Shown: positions 1 through 7,859, counted from the stretch's first letter. The stretch: DNA of 64,000 nucleotides from an uncultured Oscillospiraceae bacterium (GCA_934659425.1 CAKUHU010000005.1:35661-99660); one strand, 5' to 3'. Notes: a model not told the origin generated them from the letters alone. Program-made: numbers and translations.

Positions 1-458
1 GTGCGGCAGTTTATTTTCTCCCCCGCGGTCTCTATGACACCATAGGTGACCTGACGGGCGGCGCCTCCGATGGCACCGGGATTCATAACCCACAAATTGC
101 CGTCCAACTGGCATAGGGGCTGGTGGGTGTGACCAAATAGCACCACATCCACCCCCCGAGTGCGGGCCTCCGAGGTCAGCAGCCCGATTCCCAACTTCAC
201 CCGGTAGGTGTGGCCATGGAGCATCCAGATCCGCCGCCCACCAAAAAAGAGCTCCTTTTCCTCCGGAAAGCCGGAGCCAAAGCCGTCACAGTTGCCGCAA
301 ACCTGTTCTATCACCAGCTCGGGAAAGGCCTTTTGGAGTTCCTGCCCATCCCGAACCACATCCCCCAAATGGAGCACCCGGTCGGGGACCTCACGCTCCA
401 CCGCCTGCCGCATATAGTCCCAGCGGCCATGGGAATCTGAAAAAACCAACCATTTCAT
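1..458 (-). CDS. YfcE/MJ0936-type metallophosphoesterase, partial
   Basis: The reading frame starts at ATG 458 and runs off the left edge of the window, so the C-terminus is missing (152 residues visible). It shows the calcineurin-like phosphodiesterase pattern of the YfcE/MJ0936 family: FSDSHG (D8, H10), HLGDV (D33), GNCD (N56, D58), LHGHTY (H81) and FGHTHQP (H110, H112). These residues bind the two metal ions. Family members hydrolyse small phosphodiester model substrates in the cytosol; the natural substrate is generally unknown. In many Clostridia a YfcE gene follows rdgB, but here rdgB lies far away at 26.1 kb. It diverges from the small-gene cluster that begins at 535. Confidence 0.9.
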   Translation of the reverse strand, partial: MKWLVFSDSHGRWDYMRQAVEREVPDRVLHLGDVVRDGQELQKAFPELVIEQVCGNCDGFGSGFPEEKELFFGGRRIWMLHGHTYRVKLGIGLLTSEARTRGVDVVLFGHTHQPLCQLDGNLWVMNPGAIGGAARQVTYGVIETAGEKINCR

Positions 459-461
459 ATA

Positions 462-492
462 TTGTCACCTTCCCTGTTCCCACTCATATAAT
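462..492 (+). promoter_or_regulatory. Possible promoter for the small-gene cluster
   Basis: TTGTCA at 462-467 and TATAAT at 487-492 are separated by 19 bp, about 43 bp upstream of the start at 535. The -10 is a perfect match, but the spacer is longer than the usual 17 bp, so this is only a candidate sigma-A promoter. The -10 region also reads CATATAATG, which resembles a sporulation sigma -10, but I see no matching -35. Confidence 0.4.
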
Positions 493-534
493 GAAGAGAA
501 ACCGCCTATATATTGATACATGGAGGGACCTGCT

Positions 535-813
535 ATGAGCCAAACTGACCCCACCCTGGATGCCTTGAAGAAAGATCCCCAAGCCGCCCAACTGCTGAAC
601 GATCCCAAGGGCCTCAAGGCCCTGCTCTCCTCTCCCGAGACCCAAAAACTGATGTCCCTTTTAAACCAGAGCTCTAAAGGCGGGCTCCAAGCCGCCGCTA
701 AGGCCGCCGCCAAGGGCAAGCCGGAAGCCTTGATGGGCCTGCTCAGTCAGGTCATGGAAAATCCAGAGGGCGTCCAGGCGGTAGAGGGACTCAAAAAGAA
801 AACCCAGAAATAG
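535..813 (+). CDS. Small helical protein of unknown function
   Basis: This 92-residue protein is rich in Ala, Lys, Leu and Gln and is probably all-helical, with no signal peptide or membrane segment. The start at 535 (MSQTDPTLDALKKD) is preferred over the in-frame ATG at 520, because GGAGGG lies between the two ATGs and serves 535. A short motif recurs within the protein and in its neighbour: LLNDPKGLKALLSSPE here, AILSDPEAMGQI in the next gene. This suggests related helical units. It is the first gene of a tight three-gene cluster (535-1542) that ends at a terminator. I do not recognise the family; function unknown. Confidence 0.75.
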   Translation: MSQTDPTLDALKKDPQAAQLLNDPKGLKALLSSPETQKLMSLLNQSSKGGLQAAAKAAAKGKPEALMGLLSQVMENPEGVQAVEGLKKKTQK

Positions 814-842
814 CAGAAAGCCAAATGAGGAGGTGTGAGCCA

Positions 843-1313
843 GTGGCGGATTTCCAAGAACAACTGCAAGCCATTCTAAGTGATCCGGAAGCCATGGGGC
901 AGATCACTTCCATCGCCCGTGCCCTCACCGGCAGCCCCTCCCAGGAGGCAGCTTCTCCTCCTCCCGAGCCGGAGGCCCAAGATGTGGATTTCGTGCCGGT
1001 GAACACGCCTCCTTCCGCCACTCCTCCCCAGGATGCCCAGACCACCGGCACCCCCGATCTGTCTGCCCTGCTGGGCATGATGGGAAACGGAAGCATCCCT
1101 GAGCTGGACCCCAAGCTCATTCAGACCGCCCTGCGGGTCTACGCCGAATATTCCGCCCAGGACAATGAGAAAGCCGCCCTGCTGTCCGCCCTGAAGCCAT
1201 TTCTCCGCGCCGAACGGCTTGAGAAGATGGAAAAGGCGGAAAAAATCGCCCGGCTCTCCCGCCTTGTCCGGGTGGCTATCCAGCTTCTCAAGGAGGGGGA
1301 TAAGAATGTATAA
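843..1313 (+). CDS. Unknown protein with helical ends and Pro-rich middle
   Basis: The start is taken as GTG 843 (MADFQEQLQAILSDPEAM) because AGGAGG at 828-833 sits 9 bp upstream; the in-frame ATG at 825 lies before that site. The product has 156 residues. An N-terminal helical part (1-30) has the same DPEAM-type motif as the upstream gene. A Pro/Ala/Thr/Ser-rich linker (about 35-75) follows, then a strongly charged helical C-terminus (about 85-155) with a Glu/Lys/Arg-rich stretch around RAERLEKMEKAEKIARL. There is no signal peptide or transmembrane segment. It overlaps the next gene by 8 bp, so the two are probably translationally coupled. Function unknown. Confidence 0.75.
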   Translation: MADFQEQLQAILSDPEAMGQITSIARALTGSPSQEAASPPPEPEAQDVDFVPVNTPPSATPPQDAQTTGTPDLSALLGMMGNGSIPELDPKLIQTALRVYAEYSAQDNEKAALLSALKPFLRAERLEKMEKAEKIARLSRLVRVAIQLLKEGDKNV

Positions 1314-1542
1314 CCCCTACCTGCCCCAGAGCTGGGAGGAGCCGGAGGAGGCCCCTGCCCCGCCGCCGGAGAATGCCCAGGCGGAAAAAAAGGGCCTTGC
1401 CGGACTTTGGAAAGGGCTCAAGCTGGAGGAGCTGGATACCGGAGATGTTCTCCTTCTGCTCATCCTCCTCTTCCTCTTTTTAGATGACCGGGAGGACAAT
1501 TTGGAGCTTCTCATCACCTTAGGACTCATGCTCATTTTATAA
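1306..1542 (+). CDS. Small protein with hydrophobic C-terminal segment
   Basis: This is a 78-residue protein starting at ATG 1306 (MYNPYLPQSWEEPEE) with AAGGAGGGGG just upstream, inside the previous gene. It has a Pro/Glu-rich N-terminus (1-30), a basic-aromatic middle (GLAGLWKGLKLEEL), then DTGDVLLLLILLFLFLDD and a second hydrophobic stretch to the end (LLITLGLMLIL). The C-terminus is therefore likely membrane-associated, as two short helices split by DDRED. Proteins with this DTGD-LLLL-FLFL-D pattern occur as small uncharacterised genes in Clostridia (from memory, not checked). It is the last gene of the cluster. Confidence 0.7.
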   Translation: MYNPYLPQSWEEPEEAPAPPPENAQAEKKGLAGLWKGLKLEELDTGDVLLLLILLFLFLDDREDNLELLITLGLMLIL

Positions 1543-1567
1543 AAAACGGGGCCCATGGCCCCGTTTT
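1543..1567. terminator. Bidirectional terminator
   Basis: The arms AAAACGGGGCC and GGCCCCGTTTT form an 11-bp stem around a 3-base loop, with T-runs in both directions. It lies between the rightward small-gene cluster and the leftward gene ending at 1569, so it can serve both. Confidence 0.85.
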
Positions 1568-1568
1568 C

Positions 1569-2318
1569 CTATTCTTCTCCCGCCGCATGGAGCACAGTGC
1601 CGTCGGGGAGGGCAAAGGAAGCTGCGGAGGATACGGGAATCTCCATGGCCGAGGCTGTCATGGAGTAGACCACAGTCCCCTCAGTCTCTGTCTCCGCCGC
1701 CACCAAAAGCCCGTTGTCCGCCGACACCCAATACCGTTCTACCTGGTCCAGCTCGGGCACTGACACCTCCACATAGACGCAGGCCTGTCCGTTTTTCTCC
1801 TCATACCCGGCAGAGGTGATCGTGTCCACAGGCAGCTCCAGCACATCCTCATAAGTGGGGATGCGCTGACCCTCCACGTCCACGGAGGCACTGTCAGCCC
1901 GCCAGGAGACGGCGGTTCGGTCACCGGAATACCAGCGCCACACGGTGCCATCTCCCACAATGGTGTGGACCGCCAGCCCGGAGGGCAGTATCATGTCGGC
2001 CCGGGTCCATCCCCCATCCACCCAGACCTGGGCGGTGGTGACCGCCCCTTCCAACGTAGTGGTGACCGTGCGGGAATAGCTCTCCAGCCGGCTCAGTGCG
2101 GCGATGACATCCTGCACGGTGGAGGGAGTGACCTCTACCCGGGTCCCGCCTCCCGGTCCCAGCGTATCCTGCTGTCCCTGGTCAGTGGGGAGGGGCGTGG
2201 GCAAAACGATCTTCGCTGTCGGCCCGGTAAACAATGGCAGGCCAAAGCTGGAAAAAACAGCAATAACGATGACCACCGCTGTGAGAACGATGAGAATGTT
2301 ACGGTTGCGGCGCTCCAC
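1569..2318 (-). CDS. Membrane-anchored extracytoplasmic protein, unknown
   Basis: This is a 249-residue protein with a GTG start at 2318, preceded by a GGGGAGAG site. Residues 1-7 are basic (ERRNRN) and residues about 8-32 form an uncleaved signal anchor. A Pro/Gly/Thr-rich linker follows (about 38-65), then a beta-rich domain. The domain contains repeated strand patterns such as TTLEGAVTTAQVWVDGGW, GTVWRWYSGDRTAVSW and YWVSADNGLLVAAETE. That pattern, a tracer of substrate coupled to treatment of a reducing Cys-containing segment (NGQACVYVEV), resembles LolA/outer-membrane-lipoprotein-sorting-like folds found in Gram-positive exported proteins. This is only a structural guess. It stands alone between a terminator and a decayed gene. 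Confidence 0.7.
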   Translation of the reverse strand: MERRNRNILIVLTAVVIVIAVFSSFGLPLFTGPTAKIVLPTPLPTDQGQQDTLGPGGGTRVEVTPSTVQDVIAALSRLESYSRTVTTTLEGAVTTAQVWVDGGWTRADMILPSGLAVHTIVGDGTVWRWYSGDRTAVSWRADSASVDVEGQRIPTYEDVLELPVDTITSAGYEEKNGQACVYVEVSVPELDQVERYWVSADNGLLVAAETETEGTVVYSMTASAMEIPVSSAASFALPDGTVLHAAGEE

Positions 2319-2351
2319 CTCTCCCCCCCCTTATGCTCACTTTCAAAAAAC

Positions 2352-2646
2352 TTAGATGACCCACGCTTCACGAAACAGCACAGAATAGTCTGCTTCCAAT
2401 TCCTGACAAAGCTGTTCATAGGCCTTGCGGGCTTTTTCCAAAAAGGCCGCTTGTTCTTCCTGGAGCCAAATCAACCCACTCGCTGGATCATCCCAATCCA
2501 AAGCCTCATCATGTTATGCACACAGACGATGGAACCATTCACACAATCCTTGCGAAATGAACAGATCCTCAAGAGGATATACACCCCAAACTTCTGACAG
2601 TCCGCTTCACTGCGGCACCAAACACAGCTGTCACAATGTCAAACAT
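2352..2646 (-). pseudogene. Decayed small gene (frameshift and stop)
   Basis: On the minus strand, a coding-like frame ends at TAA 2352-2354 with the peptide EALDWDDPASGLIWLQEEQ, followed by AAFLEKARKAYEQLCQELEA and DYSVLFREAWVI. The same frame continues upstream through an in-frame TAA as GVYPLEDLFISQGLCEWFHR, LCA. Further upstream, another frame beginning at ATG 2646 (MFDIVTAVFGAAVKRTVRSL) joins it only after a one-base shift in a G-run. The amino-acid composition looks genuinely protein-coding, so I read it as a pseudogene. The family is not recognised. No good ribosome-binding site precedes 2646. Confidence 0.5.
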
Positions 2647-2689
2647 ACATATATCTCAGTTCATGCATCGAAACATCTCCCAAGTTCTT

Positions 2690-3838
2690 TCACGCCCCAA
2701 ACTCCTGGGGCGGCTCCGCCCGGAGGCCAAAGGTGTACTCAATGGCATCGGCGATGCGGCGGCAGGCATGGCCGTCGCCGTAGGGATTCACCGCATGGGC
2801 CATTGCCTCATAAGCCTCCCGGTCGGTGATCAGCCGTGCCCCCAGTGTGAAGATCTCCTCTTCCTCTGTTCCCGCCAGCTTGACAGTCCCCGCCGCCACA
2901 GCCTCAGGCCGCTCCGTCTCCTTCCGGAGGACCAGCACCGGCTTTCCCAGGGCAGGAGCCTCCTCCTGAAGTCCGCCGGAGTCCGTCATGACAAACCGGC
3001 ACCGGGCCATCAGGTTGTGCATCTCCTCCACGTCCACTGGATCAATGAGGTGGATGCGCTCGTGGCCGGACAGGTACTTCCCCGCCGCCTCCCGCACCAC
3101 TGGGGACAGGTGAACTGGATAGACCAGCTCCACCTGGGGATAGGCCTCCACCAGCCGGCGGAGGGCCGTCATGATATTTTTCATCGGTTGGCCATAATTC
3201 TCCCGACGATGGCAGGTCACAAGAATCACGGTCCTTCCCTCATAATCCAGGTCATTCAAAACTTTGCTGCTGAACTGGAAATGAGGTTGAACCGTGGTCT
3301 TCATCGCATCGATAACCGTGTTTCCCGTCAAGAATATTCCCTTTACAATTCCCTCCCGGCGCAGGTTCTCTCGGTTGGAAGCCGTCGGGCAGAAGTGGAG
3401 GTCTGCCAGGTCACCCACTAAAGTGCGGTTCATCTCTTCCGGAAAGGGGGCGTACTTGTCATAGGTCCGCAGGCCCGCCTCCACATGGCCCACCTGGATC
3501 TGCCCGTAAAAGGCGGCCAGAGCCGCCGAAAAAGCGGTGGATGTATCCCCATGGACCAGCACCAAGTCGGGTCTGGCTTCGGCAAACACCTTTTCCAGCC
3601 CCAGCAGGCACTTCGTGGTAATCGTAGACAAGGTCTGTCCCGGCTCCATGATATCGAGGTCAAAATCAGGGGCGATCTGAAAGATCTCCAATACACTGTC
3701 CAGCATTTGGCGGTGCTGCGCAGTGACGCAGCACAGGCTCTCCAGCCCTTGTCGCTGCGCCAGCGTCTTCACCAGCGGTGCCATTTTGATGGCCTCCGGC
3801 CTGGTGCCGAAAATGGACATGACACGAATGGCTTTCAT
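2690..3838 (-). CDS. wecB: UDP-N-acetylglucosamine 2-epimerase (non-hydrolysing)
   Basis: The 382-residue protein matches the WecB/MnaA family end to end. It has an N-terminal IFGTRPEAIKMAPL, the HGDTSTAF and GHVEAGLRT motifs holding the catalytic Asp and Glu, VTCHRREN with the catalytic His, and the C-terminal TDSGGLQEEAP. The enzyme interconverts UDP-GlcNAc and UDP-ManNAc in the cytosol. In Gram-positive bacteria UDP-ManNAc feeds wall teichoic acid linkage units and other wall polysaccharides. It overlaps the upstream tagO-like gene by 4 bp (ATGA), so the two form an operon for the first steps of an undecaprenyl-linked wall polymer. The length is normal for the family. Confidence 0.97.
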   Translation of the reverse strand: MKAIRVMSIFGTRPEAIKMAPLVKTLAQRQGLESLCCVTAQHRQMLDSVLEIFQIAPDFDLDIMEPGQTLSTITTKCLLGLEKVFAEARPDLVLVHGDTSTAFSAALAAFYGQIQVGHVEAGLRTYDKYAPFPEEMNRTLVGDLADLHFCPTASNRENLRREGIVKGIFLTGNTVIDAMKTTVQPHFQFSSKVLNDLDYEGRTVILVTCHRRENYGQPMKNIMTALRRLVEAYPQVELVYPVHLSPVVREAAGKYLSGHERIHLIDPVDVEEMHNLMARCRFVMTDSGGLQEEAPALGKPVLVLRKETERPEAVAAGTVKLAGTEEEEIFTLGARLITDREAYEAMAHAVNPYGDGHACRRIADAIEYTFGLRAEPPQEFGA

Positions 3839-4920
3839 TTTTGCTCCTCTCCCTCCTCTTCTCCCTGCTCCCGGCGGGAGTGATGGGTACCCCGGAAAAC
3901 ACTGAGGGCCACTACCCCGGCCACGCAGAAGGCCATCAAAAGCAGCATGGCTTTCACCGCCCCACTGGTGGTGAGCACCACGGCGCTGAGGCCCAGGATA
4001 GCAGTGATGACATAGAGCACTGCTACCGCCTGCTTTTGGGAGAAGCCCATGTCGATGAGCCGGTGATGGACGTGGCTCCGATCGGCGTGCATGGGGCTTT
4101 GGCCGTGGGCGATCCGACGGATGAAGGCAAAGCAGGTGTCAAAGATGGGCAGGCCGAACAGGAGGAAGGGCACCACAAAGGAGATTAGAGTATACATCTT
4201 GAACAAGCCCTGGATGGAGATGACCGCCAGGACATACCCTAAAAAGGTGGAGCCGGTATCCCCCATAAAAATTTTGGCCGGGTTCATGTTGTATGGCAGG
4301 AAACCCAGGCACCCGCCGGCCAGCGCCGCCACCAGCAGGGCCACCGAGGGCTCCCCCACCAGCAAAGCGATGACCAGCAGGGTCAGTGAGCTGATCGAAG
4401 TGACCCCGCAGGCCAGGCCATCCAGCCCGTCGATCAGATTGACGGCGTTGGTCATGGCCACAATCCACAGCACGCTCACCGGGATGGCCAGCCATCCCAG
4501 GTGCCAATATAGGTCGGAGGAAAAAATATTGGGGTTGGACAAATCGGTGATGAGGTTCCCCTCCAGCGCAGACACAAGCGCGGCAATAATCTGCACCACC
4601 AGCTTCAGCTTGGCGGACAGGGCGTAAATATCATCGAAAATGCCCAGCACAACGATGATGACCGCCCCCAAGAGCATCCCCCGGCACTGCTCGTTCAGCG
4701 GCACAAAAATCAAGGTACTCAGCAAAAAGCCGAAAAAAATGGCCAGGCCGCCCATCCGGGGGATGGGGCGGGTGTGCATCCTTCGGCCGTCCTTGGGCAC
4801 GTCCACCGCCCCCATTTTCACCGCCAAATTCCGCACCACGGGGGTGAGGATGAGGGCAATAAGGAAGGAGACGCCCAGGGCAGCGGCCACCTGGCCGATC
4901 AATTCCAACGAGATAGGCAT
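3835..4920 (-). CDS. tagO: Undecaprenyl-P GlcNAc-1-phosphate transferase (TagO/WecA)
   Basis: This 361-residue polytopic membrane protein of the MraY/WecA family has about ten or eleven transmembrane helices. Diagnostic motifs are DVPKDGRRMHTRPIPRMGG near residue 40, NAVNLIDGLDGLA near 160, GDTGSTFLGY near 220 and the cytosolic loop HADRSHVHHRL near 280. The HxDRSHxHH loop separates the TagO/WecA type from MraY. It transfers GlcNAc-1-P from UDP-GlcNAc to undecaprenyl phosphate, starting synthesis of wall teichoic acid or a similar polymer. The following gene makes UDP-ManNAc, the next sugar of the usual linkage unit, and the LCP protein at 23.2 kb could attach the finished polymer. Confidence 0.95.
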   Translation of the reverse strand: MPISLELIGQVAAALGVSFLIALILTPVVRNLAVKMGAVDVPKDGRRMHTRPIPRMGGLAIFFGFLLSTLIFVPLNEQCRGMLLGAVIIVVLGIFDDIYALSAKLKLVVQIIAALVSALEGNLITDLSNPNIFSSDLYWHLGWLAIPVSVLWIVAMTNAVNLIDGLDGLACGVTSISSLTLLVIALLVGEPSVALLVAALAGGCLGFLPYNMNPAKIFMGDTGSTFLGYVLAVISIQGLFKMYTLISFVVPFLLFGLPIFDTCFAFIRRIAHGQSPMHADRSHVHHRLIDMGFSQKQAVAVLYVITAILGLSAVVLTTSGAVKAMLLLMAFCVAGVVALSVFRGTHHSRREQGEEEGEEQK

Positions 4921-5015
4921 GACAACTGGCTCCTTTGCCGGCAGTCGCCGGAGGATTTCTTTCTCTGCAGCAGGCCCCTTTCAGCCCCTCCTTTGCGGGA
5001 AGGACCGCTTGCAAA

Positions 5016-6017
5016 TCATCGCGGCAAAAAGCCCACTTTCTTGTATACCTTCCGCAAGGTCTTGCCCGCCACATAGGCGGCCCGCTCTGCTCCGGCGCGA
5101 TAGACGCTCTCCAGATAAGCCTTGTCACTGAGCAGGCGTTCTGTCTCCTCCCGGATGGGGCGCAGCAACTCCACCACTGCCTCGCCCACGGCGGGTTTAA
5201 ACACGCCGTAACCCCGGCCGTCAAACTCCCGCTCGATCTCCTCATAGCTCTTCCCGGTGATGGCGGCATAGATGTTCATCAGGTTGGACACCCCGGGCTT
5301 GGCAGCCGGATCATAGCGGACCCAGCGCTCGGTGTCAGAGTCGGTAACAGCTCGCTTAAACTTCCGCATGATGTCCTCCGGCTTTTCCATTAGGAACACA
5401 CAGCCCTCAGGGACAGATTTGCTCATTTTGCTCCCCGGGTCGCTCAGCCCCATCACCCGGGCCCCCGCCTTGGGAATATAGGGCTCAGGCACCTTAAAGA
5501 CATCTCCGTAGATGCGGTTGAAGCGGTTGGCCACATCCCGGCAGATCTCCACATGCTGCTTCTGATCCTCTCCCACCGGCACATAGTCCGGCTGGTAGAG
5601 CAGGATATCCGCCGCCATCAGGCAGGGATAGGTAAACAGGCCGGCGTTGATATTCTCCGCATTTTTGGCCGATTTGTCCTTGAACTGGGTCATGCGGGAG
5701 AGCTCCCCGAACATGGTGTAGCACTCCAGCACCCAGCCCAGCTCCGCGTGGGCGGGCACATGGCTCTGGACAAAGATCGTGTTCTTCTCCGGGTCCAGGC
5801 CGCAGGCGATGTAGGCCGCGATCTGGGTCAGGGTACGCCGCCGCAGGTCGGCAGGATTCTGCCGCACCGTGATGGTATGCATGTCCGCCATGAACCAATA
5901 GCACTCAAACTGCTCCGACAGCTCCGCCCAATTCTTAATGGCCCCCAAATAGTTGCCCAGATGCAGATCCCCACTGGGCTGAATCCCGGAAAGCAGGACC
6001 TTCTTTTCATTCTCCAT
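5016..6017 (-). CDS. trpS: Tryptophan--tRNA ligase
   Basis: This 333-residue class I aminoacyl-tRNA synthetase has the HIGH-like motif as SGIQPSGDLHLGNYLGA near the N-terminus and the KMSKS loop as GSKMSKSVPEG near residue 195. Length and motifs are typical of bacterial TrpRS. It charges tRNA-Trp in the cytosol. It begins at ATG 6017 and is divergent from gltX. The leader between its predicted start of transcription and the ATG is only about 55 bases, too short for a T-box riboswitch, so T-box control is unlikely. Confidence 0.97.
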   Translation of the reverse strand: MENEKKVLLSGIQPSGDLHLGNYLGAIKNWAELSEQFECYWFMADMHTITVRQNPADLRRRTLTQIAAYIACGLDPEKNTIFVQSHVPAHAELGWVLECYTMFGELSRMTQFKDKSAKNAENINAGLFTYPCLMAADILLYQPDYVPVGEDQKQHVEICRDVANRFNRIYGDVFKVPEPYIPKAGARVMGLSDPGSKMSKSVPEGCVFLMEKPEDIMRKFKRAVTDSDTERWVRYDPAAKPGVSNLMNIYAAITGKSYEEIEREFDGRGYGVFKPAVGEAVVELLRPIREETERLLSDKAYLESVYRAGAERAAYVAGKTLRKVYKKVGFLPR

Positions 6018-6079
6018 ATGTCAACCACCTTTTATGGGAAAACTTTTTATAAGATACGTATGGCAGCCCATACAAAAGA

Positions 6080-6108
6080 ATCATACCATATTTTCCACCG
6101 CTTGACAA
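6080..6108 (-). promoter_or_regulatory. trpS promoter
   Basis: Read leftward, TTGTCA (complement of 6103-6108) and TATGAT (complement of 6080-6085) are separated by exactly 17 bp, about 60 bp before the trpS ATG. Its -35 hexamer overlaps that of the gltX promoter by five bases, within the palindrome CTTGACAAG. Confidence 0.7.
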
Positions 6109-6130
6109 GTTCTTCCCCGGCCGATAAAAT
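6102..6130 (+). promoter_or_regulatory. gltX promoter
   Basis: TTGACA at 6102-6107 and TAAAAT at 6125-6130 have a 17-bp spacer and lie 36 bp before the gltX ATG. This is a near-consensus sigma-A promoter. It is arranged back to back with the trpS promoter. Confidence 0.8.
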
Positions 6131-6165
6131 AGGAGAAAAGCTCACTTATTTGGGAGGCATCTGTC

Positions 6166-7653
6166 ATGGACATGGCTTGGTTTGAGGATATGGAAAAACG
6201 GATCCCCACCGGGGAGGTCCGCACCCGTTTCGCCCCCTCCCCCACGGGCTATATGCACGTGGGCAATCTGCGCACCGCGCTCTACACTTGGCTCATTGCC
6301 CGCCACAGCGGTGGCAAGTTCATCCTGCGCATCGAGGACACCGACCAGGGGCGGCTGGTGGAGGGCGCCGTAGACGTGATCTACCAAACCCTGCGGGAGT
6401 GCGCCCTCTCCTGGGACGAGGGCCCCGATGTGGGCGGACCTGTGGGACCCTATATCCAGACCCAGCGCAGGGACCTCTATGGAAAGTATGCCCAGCTTTT
6501 GGTGGAAAAAGGCGCGGCCTATTATTGCTTCTGTGAAAAGGAAGAGGGGACAGAGGACAGCGGCAGCTTTGAAAAGGCGGACAACCCCTGCCGCTGCCTC
6601 ACTTTGGAAGAGGCCCAGTCCAAGATCGCCGCCGGCGCGCCCTATGTCATCCGCCAGAAGATCCCCCGGGGGGGACAGACCACCTTCCACGACGCAGTCT
6701 TCGGCTCTATCACAGTGGACAACGACACACTGGACGACAACATCCTCATCAAATCGGACGGCCTGCCCACCTATAACTTCGCCAACGTCATCGATGACCA
6801 CCTGATGGGCATCACCCACGTGGTCCGGGGCTCGGAATACCTCTCCTCTGCCCCCAAGTACAACCTGCTCTACGAGGCCTTTGGCTGGAAGGTGCCGGAA
6901 TATATCCACTGCTCCCCCGTCATGCGGGACACCCACAACAAGATGTCCAAGCGCCACGGCGACCCCTCCTATGAGGACCTGCTGGCGCAGGGCTACCTGG
7001 CCCAGGCCGTGGTGAACTATGTCTCCTTGCTGGGCTGGGCTCCCAAGGGAGAAAACGCCGAACGGGAGTTCTTTACCCTCGGCGAACTGGCCCAGGTCTT
7101 TGATGTGGCGGGCATCTCCAAGTCACCCGCCATTTTCGACAAGGAAAAGCTGAACTATTTCAACGCCCACTACCTTCGGGAGATGAGCCCGGAGGCGTTC
7201 TTCGCCGCAGCGGAGCCCTATCTGAAGGAGGCCATCCACGCCCCCCAGGTGGATCTAAGGCTGGTGTCCCCCCTGGTCCAGGGCCGGTGCGACACCCTGC
7301 GGGACATTGCCCCCCAGGTGGACTTCTTCGACGCCCTGCCGGAGTATGACAACGCCCTTTATTGCCACAAGAAGATGAAGACGGACGAGGCCAACTCCCT
7401 GGAGGCGCTGCGCGCCGTCCTCCCCGTGCTGGAGGGGCTGGAGGAGTGGACTTACGACGCCATCCACAGCGCCTTGGTGTCTCTGGCGGAAAAGCTGGAG
7501 CTGAAAAACGGCCGCATCATGTGGCCTGTCCGCACCGCCCTCTCCGGCAAACCGGTGACCCCCGGCGGCGCGGTAGAGCTGTGCTATATTCTGGGGCAGG
7601 AAGAAAGCCTGGCCCGGATTCAAAGGGGCATCAATCAACTCTCTTGCTCTTGA
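6166..7653 (+). CDS. gltX: Glutamate--tRNA ligase
   Basis: The 495-residue class I synthetase has RFAPSPTGYMHVGNLRTAL (HIGH motif) near residue 20, the IEDTDQGR motif, and the KMSKRHGDPS loop near residue 262. It is full-length for bacterial GluRS. GGAGGC lies just upstream of the ATG. A second possible start (ATG 6190, MEKRIPTGEVRTRFAPSP) would lose eight residues, but 6166 has the better ribosome-binding site. In many Firmicutes GltX charges both tRNA-Glu and tRNA-Gln, with later amidation; whether this applies here cannot be told from the window. The gene ends at a very strong terminator. Confidence 0.97.
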   Translation: MDMAWFEDMEKRIPTGEVRTRFAPSPTGYMHVGNLRTALYTWLIARHSGGKFILRIEDTDQGRLVEGAVDVIYQTLRECALSWDEGPDVGGPVGPYIQTQRRDLYGKYAQLLVEKGAAYYCFCEKEEGTEDSGSFEKADNPCRCLTLEEAQSKIAAGAPYVIRQKIPRGGQTTFHDAVFGSITVDNDTLDDNILIKSDGLPTYNFANVIDDHLMGITHVVRGSEYLSSAPKYNLLYEAFGWKVPEYIHCSPVMRDTHNKMSKRHGDPSYEDLLAQGYLAQAVVNYVSLLGWAPKGENAEREFFTLGELAQVFDVAGISKSPAIFDKEKLNYFNAHYLREMSPEAFFAAAEPYLKEAIHAPQVDLRLVSPLVQGRCDTLRDIAPQVDFFDALPEYDNALYCHKKMKTDEANSLEALRAVLPVLEGLEEWTYDAIHSALVSLAEKLELKNGRIMWPVRTALSGKPVTPGGAVELCYILGQEESLARIQRGINQLSCS

Positions 7654-7662
7654 TATGTATCG

Positions 7663-7716
7663 AAAAATCATCTGTCCCAGTGGCAATGGCGGCGCCGCTG
7701 GGACAGATGATTTTTT
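7663..7716. terminator. Long bidirectional terminator after gltX
   Basis: The arms, starting AAAAATCATCTGTCCCAG, pair for about 22 bp around a 7-base loop. T-runs lie on both strands. It ends gltX on the plus strand, and on the minus strand it directly abuts the stop codon of the micro-ORF at 7715-7792. Confidence 0.9.
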
Positions 7717-7792
7717 ATGCTTCTGTTTCTCTCCTTCCAATGCCTGTGCCGCCGGTGCCCTTACACTGCTCACATATCAAATTCTTCCCCAT
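7715..7792 (-). CDS. Micro-ORF with CxxCxGxG motif
   Basis: A 25-residue reading frame starts at ATG 7792 and reads MGKNLICEQCKGTGGTGIGR, then RETEA. A GAGGGAG site precedes the ATG by about 6 bases. The CEQCKGTGGTG segment matches the CxxCxGxG unit of the DnaJ zinc finger, of which one copy can form half a zinc site. The stop codon lies next to the bidirectional terminator, as expected of an expressed gene. Such tiny zinc-knuckle peptides are common and unstudied in Clostridia. It could still be chance or the tail of a lost gene. Confidence 0.45.
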   Translation of the reverse strand: MGKNLICEQCKGTGGTGIGRRETEA

Positions 7793-7859
7793 CACAGTCT
7801 CCCTCTCAACATTTCGACATATCGTCATTTGGCTGTTAATCATTCAGCTCCATCTTTAA

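Noticed and set aside
6018..6079. T-box riboswitch for trpS
   Set aside because: The predicted leader is only about 55 bases and lacks the T-box core; the leuS leader is likewise too short.
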